From NCBI GenBank assembly GCA_963841065.1, contig CAWJBI010000050.1, forward strand, positions 1-64,000: DNA of 64,000 nt, in the 5' to 3' direction. A program made the position numbers and the translations under genes. Shown here in pieces: positions 10,217 through 19,861 of this stretch; positions within the stretch are counted from its first letter, which is position 1; each line of letters starts with the position of its first letter. The notes under the pieces are model-generated. The model did no database searches. It saw only the letters and a list, made by a program, of their open reading frames with translations, and was not told the origin of the DNA. Source of the DNA: M0108 sp963841065. GTDB lineage: Bacteria > Pseudomonadota > Gammaproteobacteria > Chromatiales > Chromatiaceae.

Positions 10217-10438
10217 ATGACGATCGATCCCCAGTTGCTGGCGCGGGAAGTGGTGAATGGCTTTGTCGCCTTGCTCCCCCCCGAGGTGGGTGACCAGATC
10301 GACAAGGCCCATCGCGAGGACCTGGAACTCCTGGTGCGGGAGGCAGTGCGCGAGGCCGTCAACGGGTCGCTTGAACGACTGGAAGAGGTGGTGCGGGAGT
10401 TGCGGGCCGAAACGGGCCGGACCCAGCTCGAACTCTGA
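10217..10438 (+). CDS. Small conserved-looking protein, function unknown
   Basis: A 73-residue acidic, helix-rich protein with no cysteines and no signal or membrane segment. It is preceded by a strong ribosome site (AGGAGA, 7 bases before the ATG), and its codon use looks like its neighbours, so I regard it as a real gene. Residues 25-65 have a heptad-like run (LVREAVREAVNGSLERLEEV) that could form a coiled coil. It resembles UbiK-type accessory factors only in size and helicity and lacks a clear match, so I do not assign it. It lies 61 bases after ubiX and could be cotranscribed. Confidence 0.7.
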   Translation: MTIDPQLLAREVVNGFVALLPPEVGDQIDKAHREDLELLVREAVREAVNGSLERLEEVVRELRAETGRTQLEL

Positions 10439-10589
10439 CACGGGCTCCTGCCCATCCAGGTTTCGCTGATTTCTCGAACAATCCTGGCCTGGGTTTCCCA
10501 AGGTCCGCTCCTAGGGGTGGTGGTGTGGAACGGCAGGTCAGGGCCGCCGAGGGGCAGCCCATGGGTGCAAGCCCGAGGAAACGTGTGCC

Positions 10590-12065
10590 ATGACGACCGA
10601 ATCCAGGTCTCCCGCCGTCAATCTCGATCGCCGCCGCGCCGGGGTCCTGCTCCACATCACCTCCCTGCCCGGGCCTGGGCCCTGTGGCAGCCTGGGGGCC
10701 CAGGCCCGGGCCTTTATCGATTGGCTGGCCGCATGCGGCATGAGTGTCTGGCAGATGTTGCCGGTGGGCCCGACCCTGGGTGACCGCTCGCCCTATCAGA
10801 ATAGCTCGACCCACGCGGGCGACCCCTTGCTGATCGACCTGGAACCCCTGGTGGCCGCCGGTTGGCTCCCTGAACTGCCGGATGATGATAGTATCGCGGC
10901 CAAGACGACGGCCCTGGCGCAGGCCTGGAGGGGTTTCCAGGCGCGGGCCACGGACGCGGAGCGGCTGGCGCTGGTGGCCTTCGCCCAGGAAAATGGCTAC
11001 TGGTTGCCGGACTATGCGCTGTTTCGCGCCCTCGGCGAAGAGTGCCAGGCGGGCTGGTGGCAGTGGCCGGTCACGCTCCGGGATCGTAAACCCCAGGCCC
11101 TGAACCAGGCCCATACCCGGCTGGCGCCGCAGATCCAGGTTATCGTTTTCGAGCAGTTCCTGTTTTTCAGCCAATGGCAAGGGTTACGTGCCTACGCGGC
11201 GGCGCGGGGCATCAAGCTGTTTGGCGACATGCCCATCTTCGTCGCCCAGGACAGCGCCGAGGTCTGGGCGCATCCCCAGGACTTCGACCTCAATCCCGAT
11301 GGCAGTCCCCGGGTCGTCGCCGGGGTGCCCCCCGACTACTTCTCCGCCACGGGCCAACGCTGGGGAAACCCCCTGTATCGCTGGGAGCGGATGGAGGCCG
11401 AGGGTTTCCGCTTCTGGCTCGACCGGGTACGTACCCAGTTACGCCTGTTCGACATGATCCGTATCGACCACTTTCGGGGCTTCGAGGCCTATTGGGAGAT
11501 CCCGGCGGAGGAGGAGCATGCCATCAACGGGCGGTGGGTAAAGGCCTTGGGCGACGAACTCTTCGAACGGTTGCACCAGCGCTTTGGCAAGCTCCCCCTC
11601 ATTGCCGAGGACCTGGGCTTTATTACCCCGGAGGTCGAGAATCTGCGCCGCAAGTACCGCTATCCCGGCATGAAGATCCTTCAGTTCGCCTTCTCCGGGG
11701 GCGCGGACAATCCCTATCTGCCCTTCCGGCATGATCGCGACTGCGTGGTCTATACCGGTACCCACGACAATGATACGAGCCTGGGCTGGTACCAGGCCCT
11801 GGCCCCGGGTGACCGTGCCCTGGTGGATGAGTTTCTGGGGTACCCCACCGAGCCCATGCCCTGGCCTCTGATCCGTGCCGCGCTGGCCTCCCGGGCCTAT
11901 CTGGCCATCCTGCCCATGCAGGACCTCCTGGCCCTGGATGGCGACCATCGCATGAATGTCCCCGGCACCGCCGAGGGCAACTGGACCTGGCGGTTCTCCT
12001 GGGACCGGATTCCCCCGGAACTGAGCGCCAGGGTGCGGCGGATGGTGGGGATCTACGGGCGCTGA
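10590..12065 (+). CDS. malQ: 4-alpha-glucanotransferase (amylomaltase)
   Basis: Transfers alpha-1,4-glucan segments between maltodextrins in glycogen and maltose metabolism. The 491-residue GH77 protein starts with the family hallmark RRAGVLLHITSLPGPG, then WQMLPVGPTLGDRSPYQNSS. The catalytic aspartate lies in MIRIDHFRGFEAYWEIP, the acid/base in PLIAEDLGFITPEVE, and the third carboxylate in YTGTHDNDTSLGW. The start is supported by GAGGAAA about 10 bases upstream. It ends seven bases from the stop of the convergent metG. Confidence 0.96.
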   Translation: MTTESRSPAVNLDRRRAGVLLHITSLPGPGPCGSLGAQARAFIDWLAACGMSVWQMLPVGPTLGDRSPYQNSSTHAGDPLLIDLEPLVAAGWLPELPDDDSIAAKTTALAQAWRGFQARATDAERLALVAFAQENGYWLPDYALFRALGEECQAGWWQWPVTLRDRKPQALNQAHTRLAPQIQVIVFEQFLFFSQWQGLRAYAAARGIKLFGDMPIFVAQDSAEVWAHPQDFDLNPDGSPRVVAGVPPDYFSATGQRWGNPLYRWERMEAEGFRFWLDRVRTQLRLFDMIRIDHFRGFEAYWEIPAEEEHAINGRWVKALGDELFERLHQRFGKLPLIAEDLGFITPEVENLRRKYRYPGMKILQFAFSGGADNPYLPFRHDRDCVVYTGTHDNDTSLGWYQALAPGDRALVDEFLGYPTEPMPWPLIRAALASRAYLAILPMQDLLALDGDHRMNVPGTAEGNWTWRFSWDRIPPELSARVRRMVGIYGR

Positions 12066-12071
12066 GGCCCC

Positions 12072-14123
12072 CTATTTAACCTTCATCCCCGGCTCGGCCC
12101 CCGCATCCGGGGCGAGCAGGAAGATGTCCTCGCCGCCGGGGCCGGCGGCTAGGACCATGCCCTCCGAGACCCCAAAGCGCATCTTGCGCGGGGCCAGGTT
12201 GGCGACCATGACCGTCAGGCGCCCCTCCAGGTCCTGGGGATCGTAGGCGGTGCGGATGCCGGCGAAGACGGTGCGGGTCTCGCCGCCCAGGTCGAGCAGG
12301 AGGCGGATCAGCTTGTCGGAGCCCGCCACCGGGCTGGCCTCCCGGATCCGGGCAATGCGCAGATCGACCTTGGCGAATTCCGGGAACTCGATGGGGGCGG
12401 CGATGGGGTCGTGGGTCAGGTGGCCCTCGGTGTGGATCTCATGGGGCTTGGTCTTCTTGACGTCGCGGCTGGCCAGGTCCTCCTTGCTCGCATTCAGCAT
12501 GGCCTCGATCTGCTTGGGATCGACCCGGGTCATGAGGGGTATGAAGGTGCCGATTTCATGGCCGAGCAGGGGCTGGGCCAGGTCCGACCAGTTCAGGGCC
12601 GGGATGCGCAGAAAGGCTGAGGCGGCCTCGGCGGTGCCGGGCAGGACCGGGCTCAGGTAGCCCATGAGCACCCGGAAGAGGTTGAGTCCCTGGGAGCAGA
12701 TGGCCTGGAGTTCGCCCTCCCGGTCCGGGGCCTTGGCCACCACCCAGGGGGCCTTTTCGTCGATCCATTGGTTGGCGCGGTCGGCGAGGGCCATGATCTC
12801 GCGGGTGGCGCGGCTGAACTCGCGACGTTCGTAGGCATCCGCGATGCTGGCCCCGGCGGCGGCGAAGTCGGCGAACAGGTCCGGCTCCAGCAGGCTGGCC
12901 GTCAGCCGCCCAGCGAAACGCTTGGTAATGAAGCCGGCGCAGCGGCTGCCGATGTTCACCACTTTCCCCACCAGATCCGCGTTCACCCGCAGGGTGAAGT
13001 CCTCCAGGTTGAGGTCGATATCCTCGACGTTGGGGCCCAGCTTGGCCGCAAAGTAATAGCGCAGGTATTCGGGGTTGAGGTGGTCCAGGTAGGTGCGGGC
13101 GCGGATGAAGGTGCCGCGGGACTTGGACATCTTCTGGCCATCGACGGTGAGGAAGCCGTGGGCCAGCACCGCCGTGGGGGGGCGGAAGCCGGCGCCATGC
13201 AGCATGGCCGGCCAGAAGAGGGCGTGGAAATAGACGATGTCCTTGCCGATGAAGTTGTAAAGCTCGGCGGTCGAGTCCGCCTGCCAGAAGTGGTCGAAAT
13301 CCAGGCCTGGCGTGCGGTCGCAGAGGTTCTTGAAGCTGGCCATGTAGCCGATGGGGGCGTCCAGCCAGACATAAAAGAACTTGCCCGGGTGGTCCGGGAT
13401 CTCGAAGCCGAAGTAGGGGGCGTCGCGGGAGATGTCCCACTCCTGAAGCCCGGCATCGAACCACTCGTCCAGCTTGTTGGCGATCTCCTTTTGCAGGGCG
13501 CCGCCCCGGGTCCAGTCCCGCAGCATGGCCTCGAAGTCGCCGAGGCGGAAAAAGTAGTGATCGGACTCGCGCTGCTCGGGCTTGGCGCCGGAGATGGCGG
13601 AGGTGGGATTCTTGAGCTCCGCCGGGGAATAGCTGGCGCCACAGGCCTCGCAGTTGTCGCCGTACTGGTCCGCCGCCCCGCACTTGGGGCATTCGCCCTT
13701 TATGAAGCGGTCCGGCAGGAACATCCGTTCCACCGGATCGTAAGCCTGGGTGATGGTCCGGCTGGCGATGTGACCCTGGTCCCGGTTGCGCTCGTAGATG
13801 AGGTTGGCGAAGTGGCGATTTTCCGGGGAGTGGGTGGAGTGATAGTTGTCGAAGCCGATGCGGAAGGCGGCGAAGTCGGCCTGGTGCTCCAGGGCGACCC
13901 GGGCGATGAGTTCTTCCGGGGCTATGGCCTCCTGGCGGGCGCGCAGCATGATGGGAGTGCCGTGGGCGTCGTCGGCGCAGACGTAGTAGCAGCGATGACC
14001 GCGCATCTTCTGAAACCGCGCCCAGATGTCCGTCTGGATATATTCCACCAGGTGGCCGATGTGGATGGGGCCATTGGCGTAGGGGAGGGCGCTGGTGACC
14101 AGGATGTCTCTGTTGTCGTTCAT
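12072..14123 (-). CDS. metG: Methionyl-tRNA synthetase
   Basis: Charges tRNA-Met, including the tRNA encoded at 22.9 kb. The class I HIGH motif is in LPYANGPIHIGHLVEYIQ and the KMSKS loop in DGQKMSKSRGTFI. A zinc knuckle is visible as CPKCGAADQYGDNCEACG. After the anticodon-binding domain, the C-terminal 110 residues are an EMAPII/Trbp111-type tRNA-binding domain (FAKVDLRIARI, VMVANLAPRKMRFGVSEGM). At 683 residues it is the long, dimeric E. coli-like form. It is divergent from mrp, as in many gammaproteobacteria. Confidence 0.97.
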   Translation of the reverse strand: MNDNRDILVTSALPYANGPIHIGHLVEYIQTDIWARFQKMRGHRCYYVCADDAHGTPIMLRARQEAIAPEELIARVALEHQADFAAFRIGFDNYHSTHSPENRHFANLIYERNRDQGHIASRTITQAYDPVERMFLPDRFIKGECPKCGAADQYGDNCEACGASYSPAELKNPTSAISGAKPEQRESDHYFFRLGDFEAMLRDWTRGGALQKEIANKLDEWFDAGLQEWDISRDAPYFGFEIPDHPGKFFYVWLDAPIGYMASFKNLCDRTPGLDFDHFWQADSTAELYNFIGKDIVYFHALFWPAMLHGAGFRPPTAVLAHGFLTVDGQKMSKSRGTFIRARTYLDHLNPEYLRYYFAAKLGPNVEDIDLNLEDFTLRVNADLVGKVVNIGSRCAGFITKRFAGRLTASLLEPDLFADFAAAGASIADAYERREFSRATREIMALADRANQWIDEKAPWVVAKAPDREGELQAICSQGLNLFRVLMGYLSPVLPGTAEAASAFLRIPALNWSDLAQPLLGHEIGTFIPLMTRVDPKQIEAMLNASKEDLASRDVKKTKPHEIHTEGHLTHDPIAAPIEFPEFAKVDLRIARIREASPVAGSDKLIRLLLDLGGETRTVFAGIRTAYDPQDLEGRLTVMVANLAPRKMRFGVSEGMVLAAGPGGEDIFLLAPDAGAEPGMKVK

Positions 14124-14371
14124 GCTGCGGGTACTTAGGATTCTGGGGTTGGGACGAGGAGCGCATTATGGGGCATGAGGGGCCATTTCGGGCGCGCCCC
14201 GGGCTTGAAATTCCGGTGGCGAAGACCAAATTCGGCCCCAACGCTCAACCGTACCCAGCCGCTTGGCGATATATTCCACCACAACCCTTGCATCGATCCC
14301 GAAACCCGGCCTGCAATCCGGGTCCAGCCCCGAGGGGCGGCGGGAGCGGGACCCCCCTAACGGAGTACTCC

Positions 14372-15463
14372 ATGTCAGAAGTCACGAAAGCATCCATCGA
14401 AGCCGCCATCAAGACCTACATCGAGCCCAGCCTGGGCCGTGACCTGATCGGTGCCGCTTGCGTCAAGGGGATCGAGATCGAGGGCGGCAAGGTTAAGGTC
14501 GAGGTCGTCCTCGGCTTCCCCGCCAAGGGCGTGGTCGAGGTCATCGCCGCGGCCCTGCGGGAACGGATCGCCGCGGTACCGGGCGTCACCGCCGCCGAGG
14601 TGGATGTGACCTGGAAGGTGGTCGCCCACTCCGTCCAGAAGTCCCTCAAGCCCATTGATAATGTCAAAAACATCATCGCCGTCGCCTCCGGCAAGGGTGG
14701 CGTGGGCAAATCCACCACCGCCGTCAATCTGGCCCTGGCCCTGTCCGCCGAGGGCGCCCGGGTCGGTATCCTGGACGCCGATATCTATGGCCCCTCCCAG
14801 CCGCGCATGCTCGGCATCTCCGGCCGGCCCGAGTCCAATGACGGTAACAGCCTGGAGCCCATGAACTCCTATCACCTCCAGGCCATGTCCATCGGCTTCC
14901 TCATCGACGAGGAGACCCCCATGATCTGGCGTGGCCCCATGGTGACCCAGGCCCTGGAGCAACTCCTCAACGATACCAACTGGGCGGACCTCGACTATCT
15001 GGTCATAGATCTGCCGCCGGGCACCGGCGACACCCAGTTGACCCTGGCCCAGAAGGTGCCCGTCTCCGGCGCCGTCATCGTCACCACACCCCAGGACATC
15101 GCCCTGCTGGATGCCCGCAAGGGCCTCAAGATGTTCCAGAAGGTCGAGGTGCCGGTGCTGGGTATCGTCGAGAACATGAGCACCCACATCTGCTCCCAGT
15201 GCGGCCACGAGGAACACATCTTTGGCTCCGGCGGTGGCCAATCCATGGCCGACCAGTATGGCATCGATCTCCTCGGCTCCCTGCCCCTGGACATCGCCAT
15301 CCGCGTGGAGACCGACGGCGGTAAGCCCACCGTGGTCGCCCAGCCGGAGTCCCGTATCACCGAGATCTACCGCGAGATCGCCCGCAAGACGGCGGCCAAG
15401 CTGTCGCTCCAGGCCAAGGATTACGCCGCCAAGTTCCCGCGCATCGTCATCCAGAACAACTGA
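14372..15463 (+). CDS. apbC: Fe-S cluster carrier ATPase Mrp/ApbC
   Basis: Mrp/NBP35-type P-loop ATPase that carries and transfers iron-sulfur clusters. The N-terminal 90 residues are an MIP18/DUF59-like domain. The deviant Walker A GKGGVGKSTTAVNLA, the DADIYGPSQPRMLG switch, DLPPGTGD and the metal-binding CSQC pair follow. The open frame extends upstream to 14168, but ATG 14372 is chosen because the MSEVTKASIEAAI start matches the family and the upstream translation does not look like protein. Length is 363 residues. Confidence 0.94.
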   Translation: MSEVTKASIEAAIKTYIEPSLGRDLIGAACVKGIEIEGGKVKVEVVLGFPAKGVVEVIAAALRERIAAVPGVTAAEVDVTWKVVAHSVQKSLKPIDNVKNIIAVASGKGGVGKSTTAVNLALALSAEGARVGILDADIYGPSQPRMLGISGRPESNDGNSLEPMNSYHLQAMSIGFLIDEETPMIWRGPMVTQALEQLLNDTNWADLDYLVIDLPPGTGDTQLTLAQKVPVSGAVIVTTPQDIALLDARKGLKMFQKVEVPVLGIVENMSTHICSQCGHEEHIFGSGGGQSMADQYGIDLLGSLPLDIAIRVETDGGKPTVVAQPESRITEIYREIARKTAAKLSLQAKDYAAKFPRIVIQNN

Positions 15464-15473
15464 TCCCCTCGCC

Positions 15474-16226
15474 ATGGTCCTGGCGCTTGAATTGGCGGCC
15501 TATTGCGACGCCCTGTTGGGGGCGCGGGACTTTGACGACTACTGTCCCAATGGGCTTCAGGTCGAGGGCACCCGGCCCGTTCGTCGCCTGGTCTCAGGCG
15601 TGACGGCCAGCCTGGCCCTCATCGAGGCGGCCAGCGCGGCGGCGGCGGATGCCATCCTGGTCCATCATGGCTGGTTCTGGAAGGGGGAGGCCCCCTGCCT
15701 GACCGGCCTCAAGGGCCGCCGGGCGCGGGCCCTGATGGCGTCGGGGGCCAGTCTCCTGGCTTATCACCTGCCCCTGGATGCCCATGGGGAGCTGGGCAAC
15801 AACCACCAGTTGGCGCGGTTGCTGGGTATCGTGGCGCCGGAGCCGACCGGGGCTGGCCGTGGCCTGGTGTGGCGCGGCCAACTGGCCCAGCCCCTGGCGG
15901 GAGAGGCCTTTGCCGAGCAGGTGGCGGTCGCCCTCGGGCGGCCGCCGCTGCATGTCCCGGCCGGGGACCGCCCCCTGGCCGCCCTTGCCTGGTGCAGCGG
16001 TGCCGCCCAGGGCTTTATCGAGGAGGCGGCGGCCCTGGGCGTCGATGCCTACCTCAGCGGCGAGATCTCCGAGCAGACCACCCACCTGGCCAGGGAACTG
16101 GGCATCGATTATTTCGCCGCCGGTCATCACGCCACTGAACGCCTGGGGGTCCAGGCCTTGGGCGCGCACCTGGCGGCTCACTTCGGCCTTGAGCACCATT
16201 TTCTGGACATCGACAACCCGGCCTGA
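15474..16226 (+). CDS. NIF3-like dinuclear metal protein (YbgI family)
   Basis: Member of the NIF3/YbgI family, toroidal hexamers with a two-metal site. Some members are reported to act as GTP cyclohydrolase 1 type 2, but the function is generally unsettled. The 250-residue protein shows CPNGLQVEG, the metal ligands in ILVHHGWFW, LPLDAHGELGNN and the C-terminal GHHATERLGVQALG. The ATG lies 10 bases after the mrp stop, so the two are likely cotranscribed. An alternative frame running in from 15222 overlaps mrp and is not used. Confidence 0.92.
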   Translation: MVLALELAAYCDALLGARDFDDYCPNGLQVEGTRPVRRLVSGVTASLALIEAASAAAADAILVHHGWFWKGEAPCLTGLKGRRARALMASGASLLAYHLPLDAHGELGNNHQLARLLGIVAPEPTGAGRGLVWRGQLAQPLAGEAFAEQVAVALGRPPLHVPAGDRPLAALAWCSGAAQGFIEEAAALGVDAYLSGEISEQTTHLARELGIDYFAAGHHATERLGVQALGAHLAAHFGLEHHFLDIDNPA

Positions 16227-16422
16227 GGGGGCCGGGACCCGGCCCCTACCCCAAAATTTCCTATTACCATCCCAAGGCATACCTTGACCCATTGGGGACG
16301 ATGGGCGAGAATTCCACGTCGGTTTTCGTTGCTTCGACGGAGTGGGACTTTTGCCTTCTCGAACGGGTGCTGCTTCTATCGCGGAGGCGAACCCGCCGAG
16401 TCAACCGGGGGTTGTAATAAAG

Positions 16423-17016
16423 ATGAGCGCACAAGGCGTTGACAAGAACCGGCGGCGCGTATTAATCGCCGCCACTAGCGTGGTTGGGGCCGTGGGCGCT
16501 GGCTTTGTAGCCGTCCCCTTCCTCAGCTACTGGAACCCGAGCGCCAAGGCCCGCGCGGCCGGCGCTCCCGTCGAGGCGGATATTGGCAAGCTCGAGCCGG
16601 GTGCCCTGCTGCGCGTCAAGTGGCGCGGCAAGCCCATCTGGATCGTCAGCCGCACCGAGTCCATGCTGGCCGGCCTGCCCGAACTCAATGCGTCCCTGAC
16701 GGACCCGAACTCGACCGTGCCCCAGCAGCCCGCCTACTGTCAGAACGAACACCGCTCCATCAAGCCCCAGTATCTCGTGGCCATCGGCATCTGCACCCAC
16801 CTGGGGTGCTCGCCGACCTACCGACCCGACGTCGCCCCCGATGATTTAGGTCCGAAATGGCTGGGCGGGTTTTTCTGCGCCTGCCACGGTTCCCGCTTCG
16901 ACTTGGCGGGCCGGGTCTTCAAGGGTTCGCCAGCACCTACCAATCTGGTCATCCCCAAGCATAAATTTGTGTCCGATTCCGTCATAGTGGTGGGTGAAGA
17001 CGGAGGAGCCGCCTGA
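16423..17016 (+). CDS. petA: Ubiquinol-cytochrome c reductase, Rieske iron-sulfur subunit
   Basis: Rieske subunit of cytochrome bc1, which takes the first electron from ubiquinol. The 197-residue protein has a single N-terminal anchor with a twin-arginine type signal (NRRRVLIAATSVVGAVGAGF) and the 2Fe-2S ligand boxes CTHLGCSP and CACHGSRFD. The open frame runs further upstream, but the ATG at 16423 gives the family-typical N-terminus. Its stop overlaps the petB start as ATGA. Confidence 0.96.
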   Translation: MSAQGVDKNRRRVLIAATSVVGAVGAGFVAVPFLSYWNPSAKARAAGAPVEADIGKLEPGALLRVKWRGKPIWIVSRTESMLAGLPELNASLTDPNSTVPQQPAYCQNEHRSIKPQYLVAIGICTHLGCSPTYRPDVAPDDLGPKWLGGFFCACHGSRFDLAGRVFKGSPAPTNLVIPKHKFVSDSVIVVGEDGGAA

Positions 17017-18255
17017 TGAGCACTGAAACCACATCCCCGGGCTTCCTCGGCTGGGTTGACAAGCGCTTTCCCCTGACCAAGGTCTGGAACGAGCATCTTG
17101 CCCAGTACTATGCCCCGAAGAATTTCAACTTCTGGTATTTCTTTGGCTCCCTGGCCATGTTGGTGCTGGTCATCCAGCTTCTGACCGGGATCTGGCTGGC
17201 CATGAACTACAAGCCCTCGGCGACGGAGGCCTTCGCCTCCGTCGAGTACATCATGCGCGATGTCAACTGGGGCTGGCTGATCCGCTACATCCACTCCACC
17301 GGGGCCTCGGCCTTTTTCATCGTCGTCTATCTCCATATGTTCCGGGCCCTCATGTACGGCTCCTACCGTAAGCCGCGGGAGCTGCTCTGGATCATCGGCG
17401 TCGTCATCTATCTGGCCATGATGGCCACGGCCTTCTTCGGCTACCTGCTGCCTTGGGGCCAGATGTCCTATTGGGGTGCCCAGGTCATCGTCAACCTCTT
17501 CGCGGCCGTCCCCAGCATCGGCGAGGACCTCTCGGTGTGGGTCCGCGGTGATTACGTCATCTCCGATACCACCCTCAACCGCTTCTTCGCCTTCCACTTC
17601 GTGGTGCCCTTCCTGCTGGCGGCCCTGGTCTTCATCCACATCGTGGCCCTGCACAAGGTGGGCTCCAACAACCCCGATGGCATCGAAATCAAGGAGAAAA
17701 AGGACGCGAACGGCATCCCCCTGGATGGCATTCCCTTCCACCCCTACTACACGGTCAAGGATATTGCCGGCATCGTCGGTTTTTCTCGCCTTCTTCTCGG
17801 TTATCGTCTTCTTTATCCCGGACTTTTTCGGCCTCTTCCTGGAAGGTCCGAACTTCCAGCCGGCCAATCCCCTGCAGACCCCGGCGCATATCGCCCCGGT
17901 CTGGTACTTCACGCCCTTCTACGCCATGTTGCGGGCCGTGCCACCCATGTTTGGTTCCCAGTTCCCCGGCGTCGTGGTCATGTTTGGGGCCATCATCATC
18001 ATGTTCTTCCTGCCCTGGCTCGATCACAGCCCCGTCAAGTCCATTCGCTACAAGGGCATCATCTCCAAGATCGCCCTGGGCATCTTTGCCGTCAGTTTCG
18101 TTGTCCTGGCCTATCTGGGCATGCAGCCCTCGACGCCAATCGCGACCCTCATGGCACAGGTTTTCACGGTCCTGTACTTCCTGTTTTTCCTCCTGATGCC
18201 GATTTACTCCAAGCTGGACAAAACCTTGCCGGTTCCGGAGAGGGTGACGAAATGA
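17016..18255 (+). CDS. petB: Cytochrome b of the bc1 complex (frameshifted)
   Basis: Core membrane subunit carrying the two b hemes and the Qo and Qi quinone sites. The protein shows the usual eight-helix pattern, for example LTGIWLAMNYKPS, HSTGASAFFIVVYLHMFR, FGYLLPWGQMSYWGA and HIVALHKVGSNNPDG. After the break come PDFFGLFLEGPNF and WYFTPFYAMLRAVP, part of the Qo region. Reading breaks in a run of five T at 17780-17784; removing one T restores DIAGIVGFLAFFSVIVFF. A homopolymer indel in an essential gene strongly suggests sequencing error. Uncorrected, the first frame happens to read on into petC and mimics a 658-residue fusion. Confidence 0.94.
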
Positions 18256-18992
18256 GAAAGCTGATTCTTGCCTCGGTCCTGTTTCTGGCCCCCATCTTGG
18301 CGTCGGCGTCAAGCGAAGGTGTTGCTCTGCAGGATGCCAACATCGACCTCAAGGACAAGGCGTCCTTGCAACGCGGAGCCGGGCACTTCGTCAATTACTG
18401 CATGGGCTGTCATTCCCTTCACTTCATGCGTTATAACCGCATGGCCGAGGATCTGGATATCGACGACACCACCCTGCGTCAGAATCTGATCCTGACCGGC
18501 GCCAAGCCTGGCGATCTCATGATCTCGTCCATGAGCCCGGAGAACGCCGCCAAGTGGTTGGATATCGCGGTGCCCGATCTGACCCTGGTCACCCGCTGGC
18601 GCTCCCCGGATTGGGTGTACAGCTATCTCAAGAGCTTCTACGTCGATCCGAGCCGTCCCTATGGCGTCAATAACCTGGTCTTCCCGCAGGTCGGCATGCC
18701 GAACGTCCTGGCGGGTCTCCAGGGGGTTCAGCAGCCCAAGTTCGAGGAACATAAGAGCGCGGACGGCCAGGTCGTCCAGCGGGTGGTGGGGATCGAACAT
18801 GCGGTTGGCGGCACCCTGTCGGCCGAGGAGTTCGACACCTTTGCCCGCGATCTGACGGCCTTCCTGACCTATGCCGGCGAGCCCATGAAGCTGGAGCGTC
18901 AGAAGCTGGGTATCTATGTCCTCATCTTCCTCGCCCTCTTCTTTGTCGTCGCCTACGCCCTGAAGAAGGAATATTGGAAAGACGTCCACTGA
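18252..18992 (+). CDS. petC: Cytochrome c1 of the bc1 complex
   Basis: Heme c subunit of cytochrome bc1, handing electrons to periplasmic cytochrome c or a high-potential iron protein. The 246-residue protein begins with a signal peptide (MRKLILASVLFLAPILASA). It carries the heme-binding CMGCHSLHFMRYNRM, has the axial-methionine region later in the chain, and ends in a C-terminal membrane anchor (YVLIFLALFFVVAYAL). The ATG overlaps the petB stop, completing petABC. An intrinsic terminator follows about 60 bases downstream. Confidence 0.96.
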   Translation: MRKLILASVLFLAPILASASSEGVALQDANIDLKDKASLQRGAGHFVNYCMGCHSLHFMRYNRMAEDLDIDDTTLRQNLILTGAKPGDLMISSMSPENAAKWLDIAVPDLTLVTRWRSPDWVYSYLKSFYVDPSRPYGVNNLVFPQVGMPNVLAGLQGVQQPKFEEHKSADGQVVQRVVGIEHAVGGTLSAEEFDTFARDLTAFLTYAGEPMKLERQKLGIYVLIFLALFFVVAYALKKEYWKDVH

Positions 18993-19054
18993 CCGGATTC
19001 CGGGCTGGCGCTTATAGGTTTTAGGCGCCGGTCCCGGCCCCTGGATTGATGGCT

Positions 19055-19078
19055 AGCCCCGCCCATGCGGGGCTTTTT
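19055..19078 (+). terminator. Intrinsic terminator after petABC
   Basis: An 8-bp perfect stem, AGCCCCGC with GCGGGGCT, around a 4-base loop, followed by a run of T. It sits between petC and sspA. Confidence 0.85.
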
Positions 19079-19199
19079 GCCGATGGGCCCGGCTCTAATC
19101 CACAATCGCCAATCCAGAATCTCGGCTATAATCGGCCCCAGCAAAAATCGGGGCTCCGCGCGAGGGGCTTTCCTTCGTTGGAGCAAAGGACAAATATCC

Positions 19200-19838
19200 G
19201 TGGGTACGAACCGAAGATCCGTGATGACTCTCTTCTCAGACCCCGCTTGCCCCTTCTGCCATCGTGTCCGTATTGTCCTTGCCGAAAAGGGCATAGCGGT
19301 GGAAGTCGTTGACGTGGACGCCCAGAATCTCCCCGAGGAGGTGATGGACTTCAACCCCTACGGCACGGTACCCACCCTGGTCGATCGCGACCTACGGCTA
19401 TGGGAATCGCGCATTATCATGGAATACCTGGATGAGCGCTTTCCTCACCCCCCGCTCATGCCGGTGGACCCCATTGCCCGCGCCAATGCCCGCCTCTTCA
19501 TGTACCGGGTCGATCAGGATTGGTACCAGCTCATGGGCCGCATCCTCAAGGGGACCCAGGATGCCGACATCGCCCAGGCCCGCAAGGAGCTGCGCGAGAG
19601 CCTCATCGTCACCTCCCCCGTCTTTGGCGCCAAGCCCTACTTCATGAGCGACGAGTTTTCCCTGGTCGATTGCAGCATTGCGCCCTTGCTCTGGCGGCTG
19701 CCGATTCTGGGGGTGGAACTCCCGCCCAACGCGACGGCCATCCACCAGTACATCAAGCGCATTTTCGATCTGCCCTCCTTCCGCCACAGTCTCACCGAGA
19801 TCGAGCGGGAGATGCCCCACGAGCCCCCGCGCCGCTGA
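19200..19838 (+). CDS. sspA: Stringent starvation protein A
   Basis: GST-fold RNA-polymerase-associated protein that in E. coli acts in stationary phase and acid stress. The GTG at 19200 is chosen because the translation VGTNRRSVMTLFSD matches the N-terminus of E. coli SspA (ANKRSVMTLFS) and an AAAGGA ribosome site lies about 10 bases upstream. The N-terminal thioredoxin-like half has CPFCHRVRIVLAEKG, keeping a CxxC that many SspA proteins lack. The LWESRIIMEYLDERFPHPPL stretch and the helical C-terminal half are typical. sspB follows after 23 bases. Confidence 0.93.
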   Translation: MGTNRRSVMTLFSDPACPFCHRVRIVLAEKGIAVEVVDVDAQNLPEEVMDFNPYGTVPTLVDRDLRLWESRIIMEYLDERFPHPPLMPVDPIARANARLFMYRVDQDWYQLMGRILKGTQDADIAQARKELRESLIVTSPVFGAKPYFMSDEFSLVDCSIAPLLWRLPILGVELPPNATAIHQYIKRIFDLPSFRHSLTEIEREMPHEPPRR

Positions 19839-19861
19839 TCCGGGCGCGAGTCGGTCCCGCC

